From Roseiarcus sp963816065 (GTDB taxonomy: Bacteria > Pseudomonadota > Alphaproteobacteria > Rhizobiales > Beijerinckiaceae), in contig CAWFJG010000022.1 in NCBI GenBank assembly GCA_963816065.1, positions 1 through 64,000 of the forward strand: a stretch of DNA of 64,000 nucleotides, given 5' to 3'. The position numbers were made by a program, and so were the translations under genes. This document shows, in pieces, positions 17,599 to 27,113 of the stretch. Below the pieces are notes generated by a model. That model worked only from the letters and a program-made list of their open reading frames with translations. It was not told the origin of the DNA and searched no databases. The stretch's first letter is position 1. Each line of letters begins with the position of its first letter.

Positions 17599-19230
17599 AT
17601 GTCCCAGCTATCCTATGAACGCGATCTCGGCCGCAACCCGGCGAACTTCCAGCCGTTGACGCCGCTGGCCTTTCTCGAACGCGCAGCTGAGGTGTTCCCC
17701 GACCGGCTGGCGATCGCGCACGGGACGCTTCGCCGCACCTATCGCGAATTCCACACCCGCTCGAAGACGCTCGCCTCGGCGCTAGCCAAGCGCGGGCTTG
17801 TCCGCGGCGACACGGTTTCGGTCATGCTCGCCAACACCCCGGCGATGCTCGAATGTCATTACGGCGTGCCGATGTGCGGGGCGGTCCTCAATACCCTCAA
17901 CACCCGGCTCGACGCCGCTGCGCTCGCCTTCGTGCTCGACCACGGAGAAGCCAAGGCTCTCATCGTCGACCGGGAGTTCGCCGGCGTGATGGCGGAGGCG
18001 CTGAAGCTCGCCAAGGTTCATCCGCTCGTCATCGATTACGACGATCCGGAATACGAAGGTCCGGGCGAGCGGATCGGCGCCGTCGAGTACGAGGCGCTCC
18101 TGACCGAGGGCGACGAGTTTTACGCGCGCGCCTTCCCACTCGACGAATGGGACGCCATTGCGCTCAACTACACCTCCGGAACCACCGGCGACCCGAAGGG
18201 CGTCGTCTACCATCACCGCGGCGCAAATCTGCTGGCGATGGGCAACGTCGTCACGGCCGACATGGGCCGACATCCCGTGTATCTCTGGACGTTGCCGATG
18301 TTCCATTGCAACGGCTGGTGCTTTCCGTGGTCGATCAGCGTGAAGGCGGGCGTGCACGTGTGCGTTAGGCAGGTGCGCGCCAAGACCCTTTATGACCTCA
18401 TCGCCGAGCATAAGGTGACCCATCTCTGCGGCGCGCCGATTGTCATGTCGATCCTGCTCAACGCCCGCGACAATGAGCGCAGGCCGCTGCCACATCGCGT
18501 GCGGTTCTTCACCGCGGCCGCGCCGCCGCCCGCCGCCGTGCTCAAAGCGATGGGCGAAGCGGGCTTCGAGGTCACCCATCTTTACGGCCTTACCGAAGTT
18601 TATGGCCCTTCGGTGGTGAACGACTGGAAAGAGGAGTGGAACGCGCTCGACGCGGAAGAGCAGGCGCACCTCAAGGCCCGCCAGGGCGTTCGCTATCATG
18701 CGCTCGAGGGGCTCGACGTGATGGACCCGGAATCCATGGCGCCTGTACCGGCTGACGGCTGTACGATGGGCGAGGTCATGTTCCGCGGCAATGTCGTGAT
18801 GAAGGGCTATCTCAAGAACAAGGCCTCGACGGACAAAGCCTTTGCCGGCGGCTGGTTCCATTCCGGCGATCTCGGAGTGAAGCACCCCGACGGCTATGTC
18901 CAGTTGCGCGACCGTTCGAAGGACATCATCATCTCGGGCGGCGAGAACATCTCGTCGATCGAGGTGGAGGACGCGCTGTTTGCCCATCCGGGCGTCCAGC
19001 TCGCGGCCGTGGTCGCCCGGCCGGACGACAGATGGGGCGAGACGCCATGCGCCTTCGTCGAGCTCAAGCCGGACTGCAAGGCGTCGGCGGAAGAGCTCAT
19101 CGCCTGGTGCCGCGAGCGGCTTGCTCATTACAAATGCCCGCGCACGATCGTGTTCGCGGATATCCCGAAAACGTCGACTGGCAAGGTGCAGAAGTTCGTT
19201 CTGCGCGAACAGGCGCGGCGACTCGACTGA
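17599..19230 (+). CDS. Acyl-CoA synthetase (AMP-forming, medium/long-chain fatty acid type)
   Basis: 543 residues from ATG 17599, preceded by a strong GGAGGAG. Seen: the P-loop NYTSGTTGDPKG, MFHCNGWCFPW, HLYGLTEVYGP, the GWFHSGDLGV block and the C-terminal KTSTGKVQKF lysine motif. The whole resembles the AlkK/FadD3-like acyl-CoA ligases common in alphaproteobacteria. It activates a carboxylic acid to its CoA thioester; the chain-length or aromatic preference cannot be read from sequence. It follows GtrA after 130 bases and precedes the CHAD gene closely. Confidence 0.88.
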   Translation: MSQLSYERDLGRNPANFQPLTPLAFLERAAEVFPDRLAIAHGTLRRTYREFHTRSKTLASALAKRGLVRGDTVSVMLANTPAMLECHYGVPMCGAVLNTLNTRLDAAALAFVLDHGEAKALIVDREFAGVMAEALKLAKVHPLVIDYDDPEYEGPGERIGAVEYEALLTEGDEFYARAFPLDEWDAIALNYTSGTTGDPKGVVYHHRGANLLAMGNVVTADMGRHPVYLWTLPMFHCNGWCFPWSISVKAGVHVCVRQVRAKTLYDLIAEHKVTHLCGAPIVMSILLNARDNERRPLPHRVRFFTAAAPPPAAVLKAMGEAGFEVTHLYGLTEVYGPSVVNDWKEEWNALDAEEQAHLKARQGVRYHALEGLDVMDPESMAPVPADGCTMGEVMFRGNVVMKGYLKNKASTDKAFAGGWFHSGDLGVKHPDGYVQLRDRSKDIIISGGENISSIEVEDALFAHPGVQLAAVVARPDDRWGETPCAFVELKPDCKASAEELIAWCRERLAHYKCPRTIVFADIPKTSTGKVQKFVLREQARRLD

Positions 19231-19246
19231 GGTTCGCGGGATCGGC

Positions 19247-20164
19247 ATGGACACGAACGCTTGGCCGCAATACTGCCGCTCGCTGCTGGCCGCCGCGGTC
19301 GCCTCTGCCGCTCAGCGCTTTCCAGGCCGCGGCGAGAGTGCGCCGGAGCGTGTCCACGGCGTGCGCAAATCGCTCAAGGAATCGCGCGCGCTGGCTCGGC
19401 TCTTTCAGCCGAGCGTGGGCGAGCCGGCGCGCGTGACGATCGCAGCGCTCGCTGTGGTGCGGCGCCGGGTCGGGCGCGCGCGCGATCTCGACGTGATGCA
19501 ATCCCGTATCGAACGGCTCGCGCCGCCGCCGGAAATTGCGAGACCGCTTGCAGCGGCGATCGAACGCGAACGAGCCGCCGCGCATCGCGCCCATACCAGC
19601 TTCGCCACTGCCGCCTCGCGCGCCCAACTCCAGGCGATCGTTAAGCGCCTGGAGGGGTGGGATCTGGATTCCATCCAGGACGACGCGATCGCTGAGGCTG
19701 TCGCGCGCACCTACCGTCAGGCGCTTCAGCGCGGGCGACTCGCTTTCGACGGCGCCGATCCCGCGGCGCTGCACGCCTTGCGTTCCCGCGTGGTCGATCT
19801 GCGATATCAACTCTCGGCGCTGTCGCCGGCTTGGCCCGCAGCGCTCAGTGCGCAATCCGAAGAACTGAATGCGCTTCGCGACACGCTCGGCGAGATTAAC
19901 GATCTCGACGTGCTGAAGCGATTCGCGGCCGAGCGGGCGGGACTGTCGCCCGAGGGACTGGCCAGTCTGACCGAGGGGCTGGACGCCAAGCAGGAGAAGC
20001 TCCGACGCCGCGCCGGGGTCGAGTTTGAGCGCTTGTTCGCCGAGACGCCCGACGCCTTCGCCGCCCGTCTTGCCGCCTATCTCCGCAACCCGATGGGCAA
20101 GCTCGACCCCCGTCGCCGCGGGACCAAGAAGAAGGATGAGCCGTCAATGTCGCCGACGACGTAA
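19247..20164 (+). CDS. CHAD domain protein
   Basis: 305 residues, helix-rich. Conserved histidine and basic residues of the CHAD domain are visible: ERVHGVRKSLKESRALARLF near the N-terminus, RARDLDVMQSRI, and the second-half repeat ALHALRSRVVDLRYQLS with EINDLDVLKRFAAE. CHAD domains bind polyphosphate and localise to polyphosphate granules. The C-terminus is Lys/Arg-rich (RRRGTKKKDE). It starts 17 bases after the acyl-CoA ligase stop, so it is likely co-transcribed. Confidence 0.85.
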   Translation: MDTNAWPQYCRSLLAAAVASAAQRFPGRGESAPERVHGVRKSLKESRALARLFQPSVGEPARVTIAALAVVRRRVGRARDLDVMQSRIERLAPPPEIARPLAAAIERERAAAHRAHTSFATAASRAQLQAIVKRLEGWDLDSIQDDAIAEAVARTYRQALQRGRLAFDGADPAALHALRSRVVDLRYQLSALSPAWPAALSAQSEELNALRDTLGEINDLDVLKRFAAERAGLSPEGLASLTEGLDAKQEKLRRRAGVEFERLFAETPDAFAARLAAYLRNPMGKLDPRRRGTKKKDEPSMSPTT

Positions 20165-20203
20165 ACGCCGTCCCTGCAGCGTTGAACGAAGCCAGATTGG
20201 CGC

Positions 20204-20428
20204 TCAGAAATCGACCGCCAATCCCTTGACCTCCCAGTCGCCGTAGCGAACCGGATCTTCGCCGCCGCGACCTCCGGTCTCGCGCGGGCGCTCTGGCTGG
20301 AGCTTGCGGCGACGTGCGGCAGCTTCGGCGAGCGCGCGCTCGGCGGCGGGCGGCAGTGGCCGCGCGGCCCCTTCGGCGCCCGCGCCATCGCGTTCTTTCT
20401 TGTCCGGATTGATCGTCACCCCGACCAT
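20204..20428 (-). CDS. DUF1674 protein (SDHAF4-like succinate dehydrogenase assembly factor)
   Basis: A 74-residue protein ending RYGDWEVKGLAVDF, the hallmark of DUF1674, after a charged low-complexity middle and the GGRGGEDPVRYGDW block. Mitochondrial SDHAF4 of this family helps load flavinylated SdhA into complex II; a similar role is inferred. ATG 20428 is preceded by GAGGTGAG. It is divergent from the glycosyltransferase unit and no sdh genes are nearby. Confidence 0.85.
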   Translation of the reverse strand: MVGVTINPDKKERDGAGAEGAARPLPPAAERALAEAAARRRKLQPERPRETGGRGGEDPVRYGDWEVKGLAVDF

Positions 20429-20594
20429 GGCGCTCACCTCGTTTCGACCCGCTGGCATTACCATAGGCTTCTTCTATCCTCAGCCGCTTGAGTCCAACAA
20501 TGCCTTGTCCGGGTTAGGAGATCGCCTTGCGCCGCAGTGCAAAATTCGACATAGTTGTGGCCTCATCAAAAAGAGGCGATCGGGAACACTTTTC

Positions 20595-22493
20595 ATGACC
20601 GACCCCAACAAACGTTGGTTCGGACTGCTTGGCGCGCGGACTTCGCAGGGAGTCGAGGAAGGAGGGTCATCCGAGGGCGAAAAATCCCCGCTTGCCTCCG
20701 GTGTCTTGGATCACAGGCCGGATCCCCCTGCCACATTGGCGGGCGGCGGGCACGGCGCTCAAGGCGCCGAGGAGGCTCACGCCCTGCGCGCCGTCCAGGA
20801 ACCCCACCAGGGCGATGCCCGCGCAGACCAGGCGAGCCGGTTCTGGCCGCAGGAGACTATCGACAGCGAGGCGATTCCCGCGCTCGACGCCGCGTGGATC
20901 GAAGCGCGAACCCCGCGCGAACGCAGCCTCTTGCAGCTCATTCTGACCCAGGACGTCCTGAAGGCGGCGGTGACCGAGGGTCCGATCGTCGAGCTGCGCG
21001 CGTCCGCCGACGAAAAGCGCAGTTCGCTCTTTCCGATCGCCGCAACGGTCGAGGTCAACTCCAGCGACGCCAAACAGGCGCACGAGACGGTCCGCGGCCT
21101 GCGCAGGGATCTGGGTCTGATTTTCCTTCACGATGTCTTGCCGTTCCTGTCCGAGACGCGGCAGTTCATTGAGCTTTGCTTTTCGAAGTTGGCGATCGGC
21201 GGAACCATGATCATTTCGACGCCGCACCAGTTCCTTTACGAACGCAAGCTCAGGCTTCCATCCCGGCGCAATACGCTGCACCGTCGCTTTTACACCCCCA
21301 ACACTTTGCTGGCCGACGTGGAGGAGGCGATCGATTCGTCCGAGTTCCGCCTCCGGTTTCTGTGCGATAGCGACATCGGCTACACCTATCGGACGGGCCT
21401 CAACGCGATACCCGGAGGCGGGCAGGACATCCTTCTGGCGATCGAAAGAATCGCAAGGCCATCCTGGCGCTCCGAGATGGAGGGCGACGAGATCTGGGCT
21501 GCAGCGCCGACCAGGCCCTCCCGCTTCCTCCCGGTGGACAAGAAAGCCCCGGCGCCGGTGCGGATCGTCGGGCCCGACGCGCGGAGCGTCAACAGCGTCA
21601 TCGTGATGAAGCTCGACCACCGCGGAGACTTCATGATGGCGATGGAGGCTTTCAAGGTCCTGCGAGACGCCTTCGACAAGGCGGAGATGACCTTGATCTG
21701 CGGGACCTGGAACGTCGCCGAAGCGGAGCGAACGGGATATTTCGAACACATCGTTCCGTTTGACTTTTTTCCGGAAGACGATTCCGCACGAACCGAGATG
21801 CCGTCGCGCGAATGGCTGATTGACCGCTTCGGGCAGTGCATGGCGGGAAAGTCCTACGATCTCGCGGTCGATCTGCGCCTCTATGACGACACGAGAGACC
21901 TCCTCCGCAAAATCGACGCGCGCAACCGCGCCGGCTTCGACCGGTTCGACGACTTCCCGTGGATGTCGATCCGCCTGAACACGCCGAGCGCCACCGAGGA
22001 CGACCGCGCCGAAAGCGCTGTAATGTCCGCGGCGGCGTTCCACACGTCCCTGGGCAACCACAGAGCATTCGAGATCGTGTTCGACACGGTGTCGCGTTTC
22101 GAAGAGAACCGGACATTGCTGTGGGGTCCGTATCAGGATCTCAAGTCGGGGCGATATGCGTTCGAATGTCTGATTGAGCCATTGGCGGAAGACTTCGATA
22201 TCGCGTTCGACATCGTCAAGGATTCCGGCACGAAGACCGTGGCCGCGGGAATTTTGCGGGTTGCGCGAAGTGAACGTCCCCGCCTCGAGCTTGAGGTCGT
22301 GGAACGACTGTTGCAGTTCGAGTTCCGCCTGTACGCCGGTCCGGCGTTCGAGGTGAAACCGTTCCGCTTCCTCGGGTTGCGGTACGTGCGGCCCGGGGTC
22401 ATCCGCGGCGTGCATCAGACCGAAGGGATGGCCTTGCTGGCGCACCTCGTCCGGCTTCGTATGCGCGACGCCTTCACCACGGAACTCATCTGA
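20595..22493 (+). CDS. Composite protein: methyltransferase-like region, GT9 N-terminal domain and beta-sandwich-like domain
   Basis: 632 residues. Residues 1-90 are low-complexity. Residues 95-290 resemble a class I SAM methyltransferase core (IFLHDVLPFLSETRQFIELC then IGGTMIISTPHQFLYER). Residues 331-470 match the N-terminal Rossmann half of GT9 heptosyltransferases (VIVMKLDHRGDFMMAMEAF). Residues 485-600 form a beta-rich domain (LLWGPYQDLKSGRYAFE ... FRFLGLRYV) that recurs three times in the gene at 23050-25864. The TGA overlaps the ATG of the next gene, which supplies the missing GT9 C-terminal half. Role: probably surface polysaccharide glycosylation. Confidence 0.7.
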   Translation: MTDPNKRWFGLLGARTSQGVEEGGSSEGEKSPLASGVLDHRPDPPATLAGGGHGAQGAEEAHALRAVQEPHQGDARADQASRFWPQETIDSEAIPALDAAWIEARTPRERSLLQLILTQDVLKAAVTEGPIVELRASADEKRSSLFPIAATVEVNSSDAKQAHETVRGLRRDLGLIFLHDVLPFLSETRQFIELCFSKLAIGGTMIISTPHQFLYERKLRLPSRRNTLHRRFYTPNTLLADVEEAIDSSEFRLRFLCDSDIGYTYRTGLNAIPGGGQDILLAIERIARPSWRSEMEGDEIWAAAPTRPSRFLPVDKKAPAPVRIVGPDARSVNSVIVMKLDHRGDFMMAMEAFKVLRDAFDKAEMTLICGTWNVAEAERTGYFEHIVPFDFFPEDDSARTEMPSREWLIDRFGQCMAGKSYDLAVDLRLYDDTRDLLRKIDARNRAGFDRFDDFPWMSIRLNTPSATEDDRAESAVMSAAAFHTSLGNHRAFEIVFDTVSRFEENRTLLWGPYQDLKSGRYAFECLIEPLAEDFDIAFDIVKDSGTKTVAAGILRVARSERPRLELEVVERLLQFEFRLYAGPAFEVKPFRFLGLRYVRPGVIRGVHQTEGMALLAHLVRLRMRDAFTTELI

Positions 22494-23050
22494 TGTCGCC
22501 CGGAGGTTCCTCGCCGGTGCTCGTTTCCCCGTTCGCCAACGAACGTGTGCGACAGTGGCCTTGGCAGCACTATCGCGCGCTGATCGAAATGATCGTACGG
22601 GAGCACGGACATCCGGTCGTAGTTGTCGGCACGCGCGTTCAGCGTGCGGCGGCGAATGCGATCGTCCGGGGCCTCTCGTCGGAGATGGTCGCGAACGCTT
22701 GCGGCGACTGGAACTGGCAGGAGCTCATCCGAGCCATCGACGTCGCACCCTATGTCGTGGCGAACAACTCGGGCGTGGCGCATCTGGCCGCATCGCGGGG
22801 GCGGTGGACGCTGTGCGTGTTTTCTGCAAGTCATGCCTATTGCGAATGGATGCCTCGAGGCCCGCGTGTCGTAACGCTGGTCAAGGCGCTTCCGTGCTCG
22901 CCGTGCAGCCTCGGTTCGGAGCGCTGTTCGAACGGCGTCGCCTGCATGGTGGACTTTCCGCCCGCGGAAGTCTTCTGGTGTTTCAATTACGCGCGAGACA
23001 CCGCGGCGATGCTGGCGCCGTCTGAGGCCAGCGAAACAGTGGCGGCGTAA
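22493..23050 (+). CDS. GT9 (heptosyltransferase-type) C-terminal domain as a separate protein
   Basis: 185 residues that match only the C-terminal half of ADP-heptose:LPS heptosyltransferases: VLVSPFANERVRQWPWQHYRA, HPVVVVGTR, then APYVVANNSGVAHLAASRG, the nucleotide-sugar site. The N-terminal half is in the preceding gene, and the ATG overlaps that gene's TGA by one base. The two products may associate into one enzyme, or a single ancestral gene was split by a frame change. A Cys-rich stretch (CSPCSLGSERCSNGVAC) follows the active-site region. Confidence 0.78.
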   Translation: MSPGGSSPVLVSPFANERVRQWPWQHYRALIEMIVREHGHPVVVVGTRVQRAAANAIVRGLSSEMVANACGDWNWQELIRAIDVAPYVVANNSGVAHLAASRGRWTLCVFSASHAYCEWMPRGPRVVTLVKALPCSPCSLGSERCSNGVACMVDFPPAEVFWCFNYARDTAAMLAPSEASETVAA

Positions 23051-25864
23051 TGAGAACTCTACTATTTTGTTCATGTTAGCGCGACCGATCAGGGCATCAG
23101 TGGCATCCCAAGAGTGGTCAAAAGTCTGGCCGGGGAGCTGCTCTCGATGGCGGCCGTCGAACTCGTTCCAGTGAGCTGGAGCACAAAGCTCGAGACTCTC
23201 GTCCATACGGAACAAAAGCTTCTCGACAACCTTGCTCTTCACGGCGGCCCGGCGATCAAGGCGTCGCGCCGGGCGCTCACGCCGATCGAGGCGGCGCCCG
23301 CCGACTGGCTGCTTGTGCCCGAGGCGCCGCATTTGGGCAGCCATGATCCAGATTATCCTTCGCTTCTGCTCGACGAACTGATCGGCTTTGCGCGCCGCGC
23401 GCGACTGTCGGTGGCGGTGTTGCTGCACGACATTATGCCGTTGACGCATCGCCTGGGCGCGGATCGACGAAGCGCATTCGCAGACATGGTGTCCACCGCC
23501 GACCGAGGCGACGACGGCGAGCGCCAACGGCTCCGGTTCGCGATCTACGCCCACGCTGTCGCGATGACCGACCTCGTGCTGCCTGTTTCGCGCACCAGCG
23601 CGGACCTGCTTGGCGACTGGCTTACCCGCAACGGGCATCGCGCCGATTGGCTGCCGCCGACCGTTCCAATTTTACTGCCTGAGCAGACGCTCTCAAGTCC
23701 CAGAGTGGTTCCTCACCGGCTCGAGCGGCAAAAGACTGCGCCGGTGGAATTCTTGTCCGTCGGAACCGTTGGCGTTCACAAGAACCAGCTAGCGGCCATG
23801 GCCGCGTTTCAGCAACTCATCGATCGCCGACCAGAGCTCGACGTCCGTTTCAACGTGGTCGGTCTGGTAACGTCCGAAGTTGCAGTTTCAGCCAGCCAGT
23901 TGGCGAAACGTTCGAAGGGCCGGATCGTGTTGCATGGCCTCCTTCCCGACGAAAGGGTCGATGCGCTGCGCAATTCCTGCCATGCCACGGTCTTCGTTTC
24001 GCTCGCCGAAGGTTATGGCCTCCCTGTTGCGGAAAGCCTGTGGCGCGGAAAGCCATGCATCTGCTCCGATGAAGGCTCGATCGCCGAGATCGCCGCGGGC
24101 GGGGGATGCCTTCTCGTCAATCCGCAAAGCCTTGACGAGATCGAGCGAGCGTTCGAACTGTTGGCGACTGACGACGCGCTTTTTGAGACGCTGTCGCAGC
24201 AAATCGCCGCCCGGCCCATGAAGAGCTGGCGGCAATACGCCGTCGAGGTCGTGGATCGCATCATCGACTGCTCCGAAGGGCGTCTAGAGCGGCTGGAGTG
24301 GGGACGGAGCCAAGCCAGCGGCGGTTCCGCCAACGCAAGGAGCCCGACGAGCGCCGTCCTGACTCTTTCGGCTTCCGATCTAAAGGTTCACGATGCTTAC
24401 CACGGCCGCGAGCGCTCGATGCGCAGGGCCGGGGCGATTTTTTTCGAGCGCAGCGTTGACGGAGAAATTCGCCAGGAGGTCCTGTTTTTCGGTCCCTATA
24501 TCTGGCTCCCAGCCGGGTCGTACGCGTTTTCGTTTGATGGCGAGATCAGCGGCGAACTCGATCTGGCCATAACCGCAGAGTCCGGAAAGAAGAAACTTGC
24601 GCGCGCGGTGGTGTCAAGCTTCGATGAACCCATCGTCGTCGAACTGCCGGAGGCGATGAACGGTTTCGAACTCGTCGGCCATCGAAAGCCGAGCCTCGAA
24701 CGGCTCTTGCTGCGCGGCGCTGTGGTCGAGTATCGGGCGCGCCCGCGCAACTCGGATCCGATCCCGGAGCCGCGAACAGTTCATCCGCCCATCGCAGACG
24801 CGACAGAGGCTCTGAGCCGGCCGGTTGGGTTGGACGGGGCGACGATGAATTGCGGTCGCGACGACGACGGCAATCCGCTGAGCTTTCCGTACGCGATTGC
24901 CGCCGAACGGATGCGCGTTCACGATGCCTATAATGTCGGTGATCGCAACATTCTGCGGTCTGACGGCGCCATCGCCTTTCGCATCCAGGATCACGGCCAA
25001 GTCGGTGAGAGCACGCTTTTTTTTGGACCATACCTGAGCCTCGATCCGGGCGAATACGCAATCTGGATAAACGGGGACATCGACGGTCGCATCCGCCTTC
25101 GGATGACCCGAAGCTTTGCGTCGGATTGCCTTTTTGAGACGGTCGTGGAGAGCTTTGAAATCGCCGTCCGCCTGAAGCTGACAAGTCCGGCCGAAAAGTT
25201 CGAGATCATCGGCGACCGCGTCGACGATACGCGGTCGATGACGCTACGCGCGATCGAAATCGTGCGGGCGGGGTCCGCGGCCGCCGATGAGGTTCAACCA
25301 GATCTGGACATACCGGTTTCGACTGCTTCCGCAGAACCCACCGACAAGCCCAATCCCCGCGCTGTCGTTCAGGCCGGCGCGGCGCCGGATTTTTCGGCTC
25401 CACTCATCTTGCCGGCCAGTGTGCTGCGCATCCGGGACGCATACGGGCCGGGTTCGTCGAACACGTTGCGCGCCGGTTCGATGATCGAATTCGACGGGGA
25501 TCGGGACGGGAACGTCCTGGAGCCCGTGCTGTTCTCCAGCGCGCTGCTTCGGCTGGCGCCAGGCGAATATGACGTTCGGTTCCGCGGCGCGCTCCGAGGA
25601 TCGCTCAAGCTCCGGTTCGCAAACGGCTCAAGAGGACGTCTGCGCGATGCCGTGGTGAAGACGTTTGATATCCCCATCCGCGTTGTGATCGAACAGCCTA
25701 TGGACGCGCTCGAGATCATCGGGTTGAGAACGAAAAGCACCCGAGCGATGACGCTGGCGTCGATAGAGATTTCCGTAGCGCCCCTGAGCCCGGCTGACGA
25801 ACGCGGGTCGAGGCCCAGACGCGTTGCGACCGGAGGACAAAGCGGGTTCGAGGGAAGCGTCTAG
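23050..25864 (+). CDS. GT4-type glycosyltransferase with three beta-sandwich-like repeats (frameshift near the start)
   Basis: The ATG at 23050 overlaps the previous TAA and reads MRTLLF, then meets TTTT at 23065-23068. Dropping one T gives VHVSATDQGISGIPRVVKSL, the natural GT4 opening; as written the frame is open only from GTG 23114 (916 residues). Residues below are numbered from that GTG. Residues 1-400 hold the GT4 fold: EFLSVGTVGVHKNQ, FVSLAEGYGLPVAESLWRGKP and CSDEGSIAEIA. Three repeats follow at about 415-540, 594-718 and 765-887, each with (V/I)xDAY, LFFGPYxxL-like and FExIGxR-like motifs. It should transfer sugars to a surface glycan; the repeats may bind carbohydrate. Confidence 0.78.
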
Positions 25865-26054
25865 CCTCGGCCAGATCCGGGCGCGTCCCACGCTCGCTTG
25901 GATCCGGAAGCGCGGCCATGCGCGTGTCTGACCTTCTCCAGGATAATCACAATCTCGCAACAGCCAATTGGGCGAGGGGTCGAGGCGCGGCCATAATCCT
26001 AGCTTAGTTTAGTTGAGCACGCTGGGAGAATTCCTCGGCATGCGGCCAAAAGCG

Positions 26055-27110
26055 TCAGCCAACCGTAGTCGGGGCCGCCGCCCTGCTTGCCTCGCCCGCC
26101 GGCAAGTTCGACCCGTCCTCCCTCCCCTCGGATGCATGGCTCGAGGGGAGGATATCGGGCACGCCCCAGCGGCGGCAGGCGCCCCAAAGGCCCTTGGGCT
26201 CGAACAGGATGACGGCGATCGAGATCGCTCCGAGAAGGATCAGGTACCAGGCGCCGAAGTCGGCGAGCCACTGGCGCATGAGAAAGAAAATCGCCGCGCC
26301 GATAATCGGGCCTTCGAGGCTGCCGATGCCGCCGATCACGACGATGAAGATGACGTCGATCGTCCAGTCGGTGATGTTGAAGGAGGCCGAGGGCGCCACG
26401 CGCAGTTTCTCGAGCACGGTCATCACGCCGGCGAGGCCGAGGAAAGGCGCCGTCCACAGGAAACAAAGAATGCGCGTCCGGACGAGATCGACGCCGGCCG
26501 AGCCCGCCGCCTCCTCGTTGTCGCGCATCGCGGTCAAGCCCAGGCCGACCCGCGACCGCAGCAGCGCCAAGGTGGCGACGAAGGCGATCAGCGCCAGCCC
26601 GAGGCTCATCGCATAGAAGAGGTCGATGCGCTCGCCCAGTCGCGCGCCGAACTGCTTGATGACCGGGATCGGCAAACTGGTGCCAGAGCCTCCGCCAAAG
26701 CCCGGCAGCTTGCCGCCGATCAGCATCAGCACATCGGCGGCGACCCAGGTGCCGACCGCGAGGTAGGCCGTTCGCAGGCGGAAGATGACCGCCATCACCG
26801 GGACGGCGACGACCAGCGTCGTCAGCGCCGCGAGCGGGACTGCGAGCCAGGCGTTGAGATGGGCGAGCGCGGTGAAGCCGAAGAAGGCGTAGGCGCCGAC
26901 GCCGACGAAGCCCTGCTGACCGACCGAAATGATGTCCGCGTAGCCGGCAAGCAGGTTCCACATCAACGCCAACGTGAGGACGACGAAGAACTCCGTCAGC
27001 ACGGTCAGCGAATTGGCGTCGAACAGCCAGGGCCCGGCGAGGCAGGCGACGATCGCCGCGATGAGGATCGCGCGGGCCGCAAGCAGTAGAGGTCTTGACC
27101 CGGCGGCCAT
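26055..27110 (-). CDS. ABC importer permease, LivM type
   Basis: 351 residues with about nine to ten hydrophobic segments. It contains the LivM signature region AGYADIISVGQQGFVGVGAY and the cytoplasmic EAA-like stretch VGLGLTAMRDNEEAAGSAGVD. It forms the membrane channel together with the LivH-type protein encoded just upstream (stop at 27114). It is the last gene of the phenol cluster, so the transporter is probably co-expressed and imports an aromatic or related carboxylate. The C-terminal tail is polar and low-complexity. Confidence 0.88.
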   Translation of the reverse strand: MAAGSRPLLLAARAILIAAIVACLAGPWLFDANSLTVLTEFFVVLTLALMWNLLAGYADIISVGQQGFVGVGAYAFFGFTALAHLNAWLAVPLAALTTLVVAVPVMAVIFRLRTAYLAVGTWVAADVLMLIGGKLPGFGGGSGTSLPIPVIKQFGARLGERIDLFYAMSLGLALIAFVATLALLRSRVGLGLTAMRDNEEAAGSAGVDLVRTRILCFLWTAPFLGLAGVMTVLEKLRVAPSASFNITDWTIDVIFIVVIGGIGSLEGPIIGAAIFFLMRQWLADFGAWYLILLGAISIAVILFEPKGLWGACRRWGVPDILPSSHASEGREDGSNLPAGEASRAAAPTTVG

Positions 27111-27113
27111 AGC

